A stretch of DNA of 13,821 nt from Bacteroidales bacterium (GCA_003518245.1 DOZA01000184.1:1-13821); one strand, 5' to 3'. Counted from the stretch's first letter, positions 6,251 through 13,821 are shown. The notes: generated from the letters alone by a model not told the origin. Made by a program: numbers and translations.

Positions 6251-8887
6251 ATGAACTCAAAGGAACTAAGAAAAGCGTTTTTCGACTTTTTTAAATCAAA
6301 AGAACATACAATAGTAAAGTCAGCCCCGATGGTCCTTAAGAATGACCCCAGCCTTATGTTTACCAATGCGGGGATGAATCAGTTCAAGGATATTTTTCTC
6401 GGAAATCAGAAAGCAGGTACACCCCGTATAGCCAACACCCAGAAATGTCTCAGGGTTTCGGGTAAACATAACGACCTGGAAGAGGTAGGCCACGATACCT
6501 ATCATCATACTATGTTCGAGATGCTTGGTAACTGGTCTTTTGGGGATTATTTTAAAAAGGAAGCTATAGAATGGGCCTGGGAATTTCTTACCTCGGTTAT
6601 TGGCATTCCTGAAGACAGGATATATGCAACGGTATTTGAAGGCAGCAGCGAGGAGAACCTGGACAGGGATAATGAAGCTGCAGAATACTGGGAAGGATGC
6701 TTTAAAGACCCGGAAAACAGGATACTTGATGGCTCCAAAAAGGATAATTTCTGGGAAATGGGAGATACAGGTCCTTGTGGCCCCTGCTCAGAAATACATA
6801 TAGATCTGAGGGAAGAAAAAATAAGAAAAGAAACACACGGGCATACCCTTGTAAACAAAGATCATCCGCTGGTACTGGAGATATGGAACCTGGTCTTTAT
6901 ACAATATAATAGAAAAGCTGATGGATCACTAGTACAACTACCTGAAAAGCATATTGATACCGGGATGGGGTTTGAAAGGCTCTGCATGGTGGCCCAGGAT
7001 AAAAAGTCAAATTACGATACTGATATATTCCAGTCGCTGATACATGAAATATCAACAATCACAGGAGTACGTTATGGCAATAATAAGGATACTGACATAG
7101 CACTGAGGGTAATAGCCGATCATCTCCGGGCTGTTTCTTTTTCTGTTGCCGACGGGCAGATACCATCAAATAATAAAGCCGGTTATGTTATAAGGAGAAT
7201 ACTCAGGAGAGCTATCAGGTACGGATATAATTATCTGAACCAGGAAGAGCCCTTTATTTTCAGACTGGTACCTGTACTGGTGAATATTATGGGCGATTCA
7301 TTCCCCGAACTGGCAGCCCAACAAAAACAGATCACAAGTATAATAAAGCAGGAAGAGATTACATTCCTGAACACCCTGGGTAAAGGTATACGCCTCATCG
7401 ACAGTAGTATAATGGATTTGAAGAAATATGACAAAAACATCTTCCCGGGCAAGGATGCATTTACACTTTATGACACCTACGGATTCCCTCTTGACCTTAC
7501 ACAACTGATCCTGAAAGAAAATGAAATGACAGTTGATATTGAAGGTTTTGAAAAAGAGATGGAGAAACAAAAACAAAGATCTAAGACCGATGCGGTAAAA
7601 GAAACTGCTGACTGGGTAATAATTAATGATACGCAGGGGACAGAATTCACGGGTTATAAAAAAACAAGCGAAAGAGTGAAGCTTACAAGGTACAGGATGC
7701 TAAAGGTCAAGGGCAAGGAATTTTACCACCTGGTATTTGACAAAACCCCCTTTTATGCTGAATCGGGAGGACAGGCCGGCGACACTGGCTATATTACCAA
7801 TGGTAAGGAAAAGATCTATATTATTGATACTGTCAAGGAGAATAATCTCATTATACATCTTAGCAAAACAGTGCCATCTGCTCCTGAAGATTTTTACGAA
7901 GCAGTTGTTGATGATAAAAAAAGAGAAGCCACGGCTAAAAACCATACAGCAACACACCTGCTTCATTTTGCCCTCAGAAAAATACTTGGTGAGCATGTTG
8001 AACAAAAAGGATCGCTCGTAAATGCAGAAAAGTTACGTTTCGACTTCAGCCATTTCAAGAAGATAAGCACTGAAGAGATTATAATTATTGAGAAGCTTGT
8101 TAATGATATGATCCGTAAAAATATCCCCGCCAGTATAATTGACGAGATGCCCATGGAGCAGGCACTGGACAAAGGGGCCATAGCATTGTTCGGGGAAAAA
8201 TATGACAGCAAGGTGAGGGTTGTCGGGTTTGATGAGTCACTGGAGTTATGTGGTGGCACACACGTAGAATCAACAGGTCATATAGGCCTTTTCAAAATTA
8301 TATCAGAAAGTTCTATTGCAGCCGGGATCAGAAGGATAGAAGCCGTCACATCTGAACATGCACTGGATTATGTGAATCAGAGATTATCAGTACTTGACGA
8401 GATCAGCAATATGCTCACCAGCTCAAAAGATATTCCTGATACAATATCCAAACTCCTGACTCAGATAAATAATCTGAATAAAAAAGTTGAGAAACTGGAG
8501 GTTAATGCATCAGCAATCTTACATGATGAGCTCCTGAAAAAATCTGAGTATATCAATGGAGTGCAATTAATAGTCCAACAGATACATGTTGATTCTGCTG
8601 AAATATTAAAGAAGATAGCCCATATGATAAGGATATCAAATAAAGGAATCATACTTGCAATAGGTGCTCATATAGAAAACAAAGCCCATCTGTTGATCAT
8701 GATATCTGATGATATAGTAAAACAAAAACAGCTCAATGCCGGTAAGATTATCGGTAATGCTGCTTTTTATATAAAAGGAGGCGGTGGTGGACAGCCATTT
8801 ATGGCAACAGCAGGAGGATCTTATCCTGAAGGCATACCTGAAGCCCTTGAGAAAATAAGGAAGGATATTGAAGCTGCCCTGGCCTGA
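6251..8887 (+). CDS. alaS: Alanyl-tRNA synthetase
   Basis: AlaRS charges tRNA-Ala with alanine in the cytosol and hydrolyses mischarged Ser- or Gly-tRNA. All parts are present in a normal length of 878 residues. The class II catalytic domain occupies about residues 1-250, with FTNAGMNQFKD near 37-47 and GDTGPCGPCSEIH near 171-183. A tRNA-recognition region follows to about 455. The editing domain carries the zinc site HTATH (H565, H569) and CGGTH (C667, H671). A short coiled coil near 735-765 leads to the C-terminal DHHA1/C-Ala domain with GGGGGQP near 843-849. I chose ATG at 6251 (MNSKELRKAF) because bacterial AlaRS proteins start at this point; the in-frame GTG at 6242 adds only three residues. 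It is divergent from the M23 genes, and the DUF6452 gene follows after 28 nt, so cotranscription is likely. Nothing looks unusual. Confidence 0.98.
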   Translation: MNSKELRKAFFDFFKSKEHTIVKSAPMVLKNDPSLMFTNAGMNQFKDIFLGNQKAGTPRIANTQKCLRVSGKHNDLEEVGHDTYHHTMFEMLGNWSFGDYFKKEAIEWAWEFLTSVIGIPEDRIYATVFEGSSEENLDRDNEAAEYWEGCFKDPENRILDGSKKDNFWEMGDTGPCGPCSEIHIDLREEKIRKETHGHTLVNKDHPLVLEIWNLVFIQYNRKADGSLVQLPEKHIDTGMGFERLCMVAQDKKSNYDTDIFQSLIHEISTITGVRYGNNKDTDIALRVIADHLRAVSFSVADGQIPSNNKAGYVIRRILRRAIRYGYNYLNQEEPFIFRLVPVLVNIMGDSFPELAAQQKQITSIIKQEEITFLNTLGKGIRLIDSSIMDLKKYDKNIFPGKDAFTLYDTYGFPLDLTQLILKENEMTVDIEGFEKEMEKQKQRSKTDAVKETADWVIINDTQGTEFTGYKKTSERVKLTRYRMLKVKGKEFYHLVFDKTPFYAESGGQAGDTGYITNGKEKIYIIDTVKENNLIIHLSKTVPSAPEDFYEAVVDDKKREATAKNHTATHLLHFALRKILGEHVEQKGSLVNAEKLRFDFSHFKKISTEEIIIIEKLVNDMIRKNIPASIIDEMPMEQALDKGAIALFGEKYDSKVRVVGFDESLELCGGTHVESTGHIGLFKIISESSIAAGIRRIEAVTSEHALDYVNQRLSVLDEISNMLTSSKDIPDTISKLLTQINNLNKKVEKLEVNASAILHDELLKKSEYINGVQLIVQQIHVDSAEILKKIAHMIRISNKGIILAIGAHIENKAHLLIMISDDIVKQKQLNAGKIIGNAAFYIKGGGGGQPFMATAGGSYPEGIPEALEKIRKDIEAALA

Positions 8888-8915
8888 TCTAGTTGTAAAC
8901 TTTTATATTTTACCA

Positions 8916-9368
8916 ATGAAGAAAATATTTCTGCCCCTGGCTATTATCCTTTCATTATTATATTATTCCTGCACCGGGGAAAATTGCGACCAGGAAACAG
9001 AGGTATATATGAAGGCTGCATTCTACTCAGCTGAATCATCAGAGCCTATTAGTATTGACAGCCTTGACATATACGGCCTTTATATACCTGATTCATCTAT
9101 CTGCTCAATGGCAACACTTGAAAAAGTCAACCTGCCCCTGAATCCATCTGCCAGCAGCTGTGCTTTTGTAATAATGAACGGGGGCCGTTCGGATACTATA
9201 GAAATAAGTTATCAGTCTGATCTACAGTTCCTGTCCCAGGCCTGCGGGTATATTTTTGTATTTGAAATTGAAGAAGTACTTTTTACAACAAATGACATAC
9301 TTAATGTATTGATCACAAATAAACCAGTTAATCAAGGTGATGAGGAAAATATTCAGATTTTCTTTTAG
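8916..9368 (+). CDS. Small lipoprotein, DUF6452-like
   Basis: From ATG at 8916 the product has 150 residues with a lipoprotein-type signal: MKKIFLPLAIILSLLYYSC, the acceptor cysteine being C19, with YYS before it, which is a loose lipobox. The frame is open upstream into the end of alaS, but a start there would put the signal 16 residues in. The mature protein is predicted rich in beta strands and contains LPLNPSASSCAFVI, SDTIEISYQSD and QACGY, which I recognise from the DUF6452 family of Bacteroidetes lipoproteins; this identification is from memory of the family pattern. No enzymatic motif is seen and the function is unknown. Its 3' end overlaps the DUF6048 gene by 29 nt, so translation is probably coupled, and the two proteins may act together at the outer membrane (inference). 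Confidence 0.8.
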   Translation: MKKIFLPLAIILSLLYYSCTGENCDQETEVYMKAAFYSAESSEPISIDSLDIYGLYIPDSSICSMATLEKVNLPLNPSASSCAFVIMNGGRSDTIEISYQSDLQFLSQACGYIFVFEIEEVLFTTNDILNVLITNKPVNQGDEENIQIFF

Positions 9369-10014
9369 ATTGTTCCTTTTTATGTGCACTGTGCAAGTAT
9401 TTGCACAGGAAGCAGATACTGTGAAAGCCACGAAATCAATCAGCGCCGGAATTGAAGTCTCGGGTCCTGTGCTATATGCTCTCGACAATTCAAAATATAA
9501 TCTTGAGGGATATTTTTCATACAGGATCAATAATAAGTACTACATTGTTCTGGAACCAGGTTATTCAAGGTATAACTACAGCCAGTATAATTATGATTAT
9601 AATTGCCAGGGATGGTTTTTCAGGATAGGAACGGATATTGGCATGCTGGAACCGGTAGCTTCCAAGGTCAATCATTTTGCAGGTATAGGTCTGAGATACG
9701 GCCTGTCGGTATTTGAACAGGAAGCACCATTTATAAGTGTGGACAGTTTCTGGGGTAAAGCTAGCACTGCTATACCAGCAAACTTTGTTCATGCCCATTT
9801 TTTAGAGGTACAGGGTAGTGTAAAAACTGAATTATTCAGAAATTTTCTGATAGGTTGGGCTATAAAATTACGTACTCATTTATACTCTTCAGACAGTAAT
9901 GTGAAAAAAGCAATATATATACCTGGCATGGGCAATACAGGTGCCTCTTTCACACCAGCTTTTTCCTATTATATTATTTACCGTATTCCTCTCAGGAATT
10001 CTTCCGGCGAATAA
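9340..10014 (+). CDS. Predicted outer-membrane beta-barrel protein, DUF6048-like
   Basis: The 224-residue protein starts at ATG 9340 (a GTG lies one codon earlier) with a signal peptide likely cut after FAQ at residue 23. The rest consists of alternating aromatic and polar strands and ends YYIIYRIPLRNSSGE, consistent with a small beta-barrel or porin-like fold. Blocks such as HFAGIGLRYGLSVF at 112-125, ELFRNFLIGWAIKLR at 164-178 and IYIPGMGNTGASF at 192-204 match my memory of the DUF6048 family, which commonly follows DUF6452 in Bacteroidetes. Function is unknown. It overlaps the preceding lipoprotein gene by 29 nt in another frame, and its last 23 nt overlap the convergent symporter gene. 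A stretch of Tyr and Asn at 77-88 (SRYNYSQYNYDY) is low in complexity but not obviously abnormal. Confidence 0.8.
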   Translation: MRKIFRFSFRLFLFMCTVQVFAQEADTVKATKSISAGIEVSGPVLYALDNSKYNLEGYFSYRINNKYYIVLEPGYSRYNYSQYNYDYNCQGWFFRIGTDIGMLEPVASKVNHFAGIGLRYGLSVFEQEAPFISVDSFWGKASTAIPANFVHAHFLEVQGSVKTELFRNFLIGWAIKLRTHLYSSDSNVKKAIYIPGMGNTGASFTPAFSYYIIYRIPLRNSSGE

Positions 10015-11440
10015 TGATCATGCCAAGGAAGGTGATCAGCCCGTTTACAATCAGGAGCTCAAATCCAAATTTATACCCAAAGAATAACTCCTCGGAGAAA
10101 GTATTGAGCAATACACAGATAAGAGGTGAGGCAACTGCTATATACGGGACAAGATGATCTTTCACCTTCCACTGCGTAAATAGACCGAATGAGTACATGC
10201 CAAGTAAGGGGCCGTAGGTATATCCTGCCACTGTGAACAATGAGCTTATTACGCTCTCATCGTTTATCAGCCTGAAGATCATAATTACCACCATAAGGAT
10301 GAAAGAAAACATTATATGCACACTGAATCGCACTTTTTTCAGTACTGATTCCTTTTCGCCTCCCCTTCCCAGTATATCAACAGTAAATGAAGTGGTCAGT
10401 GCAGTAAGAGCTGAATCAGCACTTGAATATGCTGCTGCTATTAAGCCAAGGATAAAAAACATGCTGACGGCAGATGACAGCCCTCCCCGTGTGGCAACAA
10501 GGGGAAAGAGGTTATCAGGTTGTTCAGGCAGTGACATCCCCGCATAAGTAGTATAAATAACCAGTAAAACACCCAGCACCAGGAATATAAGATTGACAGG
10601 TACAAATGCTATGCTATAGGTGTAGATATTCTTTTGTGCATCTTTCAGGTTGCGGCAGCTGAGGTTTTTTTGCATCATATCCTGGTCAAGGCCTGTCATA
10701 ACAATAGTAATGAACATACCTCCAAGAAATTGTTTTATAAAATGTCTTTTATCATTAAAATCATCAAAAAAGAAAATCCGGGATAACTTATTCTCTTTCA
10801 CCGATTCAAACAGAGACCCCAGGTTAAGATCCATTGACCTGGAAATAAAGATTACCGTAAGTATAACCGATGTAAGCATAAATACAGTCTGCAGTGTGTC
10901 AGTCCATATAATAGTCTTGATACCTCCTTTGAAAGTATACAGCCATATTAATGCAAGCGTTATAACAACCGTTACTGCAAAGGGTACATCCCATGCATCA
11001 AAAATGGTGAATTGCAGAACAATAGCCACAAGAAATAACCTGAAGGATGCTCCAATTGTTCGAGACAGCAAGAAAAACGATGCCCCTGTCTTATATGAAT
11101 AAGGGCCAAAACGGTTGTCCAGGTAAGTATAGATGGATGTCAGCCTCAACCGGTAATATAATGGCAGCAGAACTTCGGCAATAACAACGTAACCTGCAAA
11201 GTAACCAAAAACCATCTGCATATATGAGAACTGGCTGTCAATGACCCATCCGGGAACAGAGATAAAAGTAACTCCCGAGAGTGATGAGCCCAGCATGCCA
11301 ATAGCAACTATAAACCAGGGTGACCTCCTGTTACCAATAAAGAAGCTCTCGCTGTCAGCCTTCCGACCTGTAATCCATCCAATAAAAAGCAGAAAACTAA
11401 AATACAGTATGATTATTACCAGGATAAATGTCGGGTTCAT
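9992..11440 (-). CDS. Sodium:solute symporter family (SSS) transporter
   Basis: The 482-residue protein has about 13 hydrophobic segments, the normal size and topology of the SSS/LeuT-fold family in the inner membrane. Family signatures are present: YTFKGGIKTIIWTDTLQ at 168-184, DQDMMQKNLSC at 252-262, and AAYSSADSALTALTTSF at 336-352, whose Ser and Thr residues correspond to the Na2 sodium site. The substrate cannot be read from sequence; members carry sugars, sialic acid, amino acids or carboxylates. Its ATG at 11440 is 99 nt from the divergent recR gene. I recall a symporter of this type beside recR in other Bacteroidetes, so the position looks ancestral rather than acquired. The 3' end runs 23 bp into the convergent DUF6048 gene, leaving no space for a terminator between them. 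No clear TAnnTTTG promoter was found upstream. Confidence 0.95.
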   Translation of the reverse strand: MNPTFILVIIILYFSFLLFIGWITGRKADSESFFIGNRRSPWFIVAIGMLGSSLSGVTFISVPGWVIDSQFSYMQMVFGYFAGYVVIAEVLLPLYYRLRLTSIYTYLDNRFGPYSYKTGASFFLLSRTIGASFRLFLVAIVLQFTIFDAWDVPFAVTVVITLALIWLYTFKGGIKTIIWTDTLQTVFMLTSVILTVIFISRSMDLNLGSLFESVKENKLSRIFFFDDFNDKRHFIKQFLGGMFITIVMTGLDQDMMQKNLSCRNLKDAQKNIYTYSIAFVPVNLIFLVLGVLLVIYTTYAGMSLPEQPDNLFPLVATRGGLSSAVSMFFILGLIAAAYSSADSALTALTTSFTVDILGRGGEKESVLKKVRFSVHIMFSFILMVVIMIFRLINDESVISSLFTVAGYTYGPLLGMYSFGLFTQWKVKDHLVPYIAVASPLICVLLNTFSEELFFGYKFGFELLIVNGLITFLGMIIIRRKNS

Positions 11441-11539
11441 AGAAAAAATTTTGTCAAGGATAATAAAAACAGCCGAGAGAAAAAATTAAAATTATTAATT
11501 TAATGCGCTAATTCTATAAATGTATTTGAAAAAGTAAAT

Positions 11540-12160
11540 ATGACATTCTTTGATTATCCATCAAAACTGCTCGAAAACGCTGTTAATGAGTTTGCTTCTC
11601 TTCCCGGCATAGGTAAAAAAACTGCCTTCAGGCTGGTGATGCACCTACTGAGACAGAGTGAATCAGATGTTGAACGTTTCGGGGAAAACATAGTTAAGTT
11701 GAAGAAAGAGGTTAAATACTGTAAAAATTGTTTTAATATTTCTGACAATGACATTTGTGATATATGTAGTGATAAATCAAGAGACAGGACTATTGTCTGC
11801 ATTGTTGAAAATATAAGCGATGTTATAGCCATTGAGAATACAAGACAATACAGGGGATTATACCATGTCCTTGGTGGTATAATATCACCTATGGATGGCA
11901 TCGGGCCATCAGACCTGAATATTGATCAACTGGAAGAAAAGGTGAAAAAAGGAGGTATAGAAGAAGTGATATTTGCCCTTAGTGCAACGATGGAAGGCGA
12001 TACAACAAATTATTATATTTACAAAAGACTGCTGCAATATAATATCAGGATTACATCACTGTCAAGGGGAGTAGCAATTGGTGACGAACTGGAATATACT
12101 GACGAAATAACCCTGGGCAGATCAATCATCAACCGAACACCTTTTGATAATCAGAAATAA
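11540..12160 (+). CDS. recR: Recombination mediator protein RecR
   Basis: RecR works with RecO (and RecF) to load RecA on gapped DNA coated with single-strand binding protein. The 206-residue protein is of normal length and complete. A helix-hairpin-helix lies at about 15-35 ([17 protein letters not shown] at 21-37). A C4 zinc finger has C61, C64, C73 and C76. A Toprim domain spans about 84-180 with the acidic residue E90 in IVCIVEN. The C-terminal [18 protein letters not shown] at 182-199 is typical of the family. It starts at ATG 11540, divergent from the symporter. The next gene has its own promoter 23 nt after the recR stop, so recR is probably expressed alone or read through weakly. The leader contains TGTATTTG at 11521-11528, one mismatch from the -7 consensus but with no -33 box. 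Confidence 0.97.
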   Translation: MTFFDYPSKLLENAVNEFASLPGIGKKTAFRLVMHLLRQSESDVERFGENIVKLKKEVKYCKNCFNISDNDICDICSDKSRDRTIVCIVENISDVIAIENTRQYRGLYHVLGGIISPMDGIGPSDLNIDQLEEKVKKGGIEEVIFALSATMEGDTTNYYIYKRLLQYNIRITSLSRGVAIGDELEYTDEITLGRSIINRTPFDNQK

Positions 12161-12182
12161 ACAGGGCTCAGATGTACAGCCA

Positions 12183-12214
12183 TTTGATTATAATCCAGGT
12201 ATTCGCTAAATTTG
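12183..12214 (+). promoter_or_regulatory. Bacteroidetes-type promoter for the aminotransferase gene
   Basis: TTTG at 12183-12186 is followed by exactly 20 nt and then TAAATTTG at 12207-12214, a perfect fit to the Bacteroidetes TTTG / TAnnTTTG promoter with standard spacing. Transcription would begin near 12219, giving a leader of about 37 nt to the ATG at 12256. An intact promoter in front of a broken gene is consistent with a recent mutation or a sequence error. Confidence 0.7.
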
Positions 12215-12255
12215 ATTATTAATTTTTATTCATTAACCTAAAACTAAAATAACAA

Positions 12256-13464
12256 ATGATACCAGACATAAACAGCAAGTTATCAGTTTCAGCTAAATCA
12301 ATGAAAAGATCTGCCATAAGGGAGATTTTAAAACTCTTACAGAACCCTGAAATGATATCTTTTGCAGGAGGACTTCCCTCTCCCGAATCATTCCCGGTGA
12401 ACGAAATCAAGGATATAACTAATATGATACTCGAGACCCAGGGAGATTCAGCATTACAGTATGGCAGTACTGAGGGAGACCCGGAGCTCAGAAAAATGCT
12501 ACTGAAAAGACATAATGACCATGGGCTTAGTGTGGGGCAGGAAAACCTTGCAATAAGTACAGGATCGCAGCAGGCTCTGGATATATTATCCAAAATATTC
12601 ATCGATCGGGGCGATTATATTATATGTGGATTACCATCATACCTTGGCGGATTAGCAGCGTTTAATATTTAAGGTGCGAAGCTGGAGGGTATATCATTTG
12701 ACAATTATGGGATGAAAGCTGATGATCTTGAAAAAACATTAAAAAGACTGGAGGAAGAGAACAAAAAGGTAAAATTCATTTATGTCATTCCTGATTTTCA
12801 GAACCCCGCCGGGATTACCATGCCTGAAACCAGAAGGAAAGAAATACTTAATATAGCTTCAAAACATGATGTGCTTGTGGTTGAGGACAGTCCTTACCGG
12901 GATATACGATTCGAGGGCAAAGCACAGAGACTGATGTACGATATGGATAATGAAGGAAGGGTAATAACACTCTTTACTTTCTCTAAAATACTGGCCCCGG
13001 GGTTCAGGGTAGCATGGATCCTCGGAAACCCTGAAGTGATAGATAAGTTTATTATGGCCAAGCAGTCTGCCGACCTGTGTTCACCTGTCATTGTACAGAA
13101 AATAATAGCTGAATACATGAAAAGAGGATTGCTCGAGAAAAACCTGGTGAACACCATCAGCCTGTATAAATCGAGGCGTGATCATATGCTTGCCAGCTTT
13201 GAGAAATTTATGCCCGAAGGTGTTACATGGACAAGACCTGAGGGTGGATTATTTCTCTTCCTTACACTCACGGAGGGGATGGATACAGATGATCTGTTTA
13301 ACCTGGCCATAGAAAAGAATGTAGCATTTGTCAAAGGTTCGGTTTTTTATTGCAACGATTGCGGTAAGAATACCATGAGAATAAATTTCTCATACTGTAA
13401 TAATGAAACCATTTCAGAAGGCGTAAAACGACTGGCAGATGTAATTAAAGAGTTCGGGGAGTAA
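12256..13464 (+). pseudogene. PLP-dependent aminotransferase (class I/II, COG1167-like) interrupted by an in-frame TAA
   Basis: One continuous reading frame of 402 sense codons is broken only by TAA at 12670-12672 (codon 139). Homology continues in the same frame on both sides: FNI, then GAKLEG, where relatives read a residue such as Tyr. The fold type I aminotransferase features are intact: FAGGLPSPESFP near residues 36-47, STGSQQALDI near 95-104, QNPAG (Asn183), EDSPYRDI (Asp211, Tyr214), the PLP-binding lysine 244 in TFSKILAPGFRVAW, and the substrate-binding Arg375 in MRINFSY. There is no N-terminal GntR/MocR DNA-binding domain, so it resembles LysN / 2-aminoadipate or aromatic aminotransferases; the amino-acid substrate is not determinable. 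The 138-residue front piece lacks the lysine, and a restart at ATG 12712 would lack the N-terminal part, so neither should be active alone. A single substitution (for example from TAT or TAC) or a base-call error explains it. Confidence 0.85.
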
Positions 13465-13528
13465 TAGGATTTTTTTGAAACATTTTCCATTTTATTTGTT
13501 TAGTAATTAGTAAACGAATAAAAAACCA

Positions 13529-13821
13529 ATGGGAAAAATAGAGATTTATTTACCTGCAATGGGAGAAGGAGTAATTGAAGCTACTATTACCAAATGGCTG
13601 ATAAGTGAGGGCAATGGAGTAGAAGAAGATGAGCCCGTAGTTGAAGTTGCAACTGATAAGGTAGATACCGAGATTCCTGCACCAGCTTCAGGTATCCTTA
13701 ATAATTGCTTTTAAAGAAGGAGATGTACCAAAAGTAGGAAATATATTTTCATATGCTGCAATACTGTGCATTGGAGCTGCCAAAAAGATGCCGGCGGTGA
13801 TTCAAACTCCTTCAGGTAATG
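13529..13821 (+). pseudogene. 2-oxo-acid dehydrogenase E2 (dihydrolipoamide acyltransferase), lipoyl domain, frameshifted and partial
   Basis: Starting at ATG 13529 the product is the N-terminal lipoyl domain of an E2 acyltransferase, the core subunit of pyruvate or branched-chain 2-oxo-acid dehydrogenase complexes. Visible landmarks are [17 protein letters not shown], then [17 protein letters not shown] with the lipoyl lysine at K44. After GILN the frame is lost and hits TAA at 13712-13714. The domain resumes in another frame from 13704 as [15 protein letters not shown]. The family usually has four residues between GIL and FKEGD, which fits loss of two A residues near 13703 (an original AATAAAATT would read LNKIAFKEGD). 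Beyond about 13755 the resumed frame stops looking like E2, so another shift is likely. The catalytic domain would lie beyond the edge. Type of complex is undetermined. It lies 64 nt after the aminotransferase. Gene decay or sequence error are both possible. Confidence 0.8.

Noticed and set aside
10650..11102. 150-codon plus-strand open frame inside the symporter gene
   Set aside because: It is antisense to well-conserved membrane segments and has no recognisable motif, signal peptide or promoter.
11554..11901. 115-codon minus-strand open frame inside recR
   Set aside because: It mirrors the RecR zinc-finger and Toprim coding region and resembles no family.
12165..12181. Hairpin GGCT/AGCC after recR as a terminator
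   Set aside because: The stem is only 4 bp with a 9-nt loop and no T tract follows; it abuts the next gene's -33 box.
12670..12672. TAA decoded as an amino acid (recoding)
   Set aside because: TAA is not the codon used for selenocysteine or pyrrolysine, other genes here such as recR (stop at 12158-12160) use TAA as a normal stop, and no special downstream structure was seen.
12256..12672. MocR-type regulator (GntR DNA-binding domain fused to aminotransferase)
   Set aside because: The aminotransferase domain begins within the first 40 residues and there is no room for an N-terminal winged helix.
12256..13464. Two separate genes instead of one interrupted aminotransferase
   Set aside because: Both pieces are in the same frame and together make exactly one aminotransferase of normal length; neither holds a complete active site, and there is no promoter between them.
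13465..13528. Promoter before the E2 gene
   Set aside because: TTTG is present at 13474-13477, but no TAnnTTTG lies at 19-21 nt downstream, and the region is simply T-rich.
1..13821. Mobile element, CRISPR array, tRNA or defence island
   Set aside because: No transposase, integrase, direct-repeat array, clover-leaf sequence or known defence domain was found; all genes are ordinary chromosomal families with similar base composition.

Overview
The window looks like a chromosomal segment of a member of the Bacteroidota, probably order Bacteroidales (inference). Three things point there: the gene families (a DUF6452-DUF6048 pair, M23 peptidases beside alaS, the YqfO-type Nif3 protein beside a C4 zinc-ribbon coiled-coil protein, the long urocanase form); AT-rich spacers without clear Shine-Dalgarno sequences; and two near-perfect Bacteroidetes-type promoters (TTTG, 20 nt, TAnnTTTG). 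There is no tRNA, rRNA, CRISPR array, insertion sequence, phage gene or recognisable defence system. Genes are tightly packed and no gap exceeds about 105 nt.

Left part (1-6147, all minus strand). Six genes read leftward from a promoter at 6180-6211: two tandem membrane-anchored M23 peptidases, a CapA-type exported phosphoesterase-fold protein, a short MerR-type regulator, a Nif3/YqfO-type dinuclear-metal protein and a coiled-coil zinc-ribbon protein. The last four genes are separated by no more than 12 nt or overlap. After a small AT-rich hairpin comes the start of hutU (urocanate hydratase, histidine breakdown), which runs off the left edge. An inverted repeat lies directly before the hutU start codon.

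Middle (6251-11440). alaS (alanyl-tRNA synthetase) is divergent from the M23 genes and is followed on the same strand by a small lipoprotein (DUF6452) and an overlapping predicted beta-barrel protein (DUF6048). A sodium:solute symporter gene converges on DUF6048, and the two 3' ends overlap by 23 bp.

Right part (11540-13821). recR, divergent from the symporter, is followed by a PLP-dependent aminotransferase with its own promoter and then the start of a 2-oxo-acid dehydrogenase E2 (lipoyl-domain) gene at the right edge. Both of these last genes are broken: the aminotransferase has one in-frame TAA with homology continuing in the same frame, and the E2 gene shifts frame inside its lipoyl domain. 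Two or more lesions in the last 1.2 kb, with none in the preceding 12.6 kb, suggest local gene decay or low sequence quality near a contig end; the sequence alone cannot decide.

I found no convincing new biological system. The most worthwhile leads are the two broken genes, the DUF6452-DUF6048 envelope pair, the regulated-looking hutU leader and the envelope/metal operon headed by the M23 pair.
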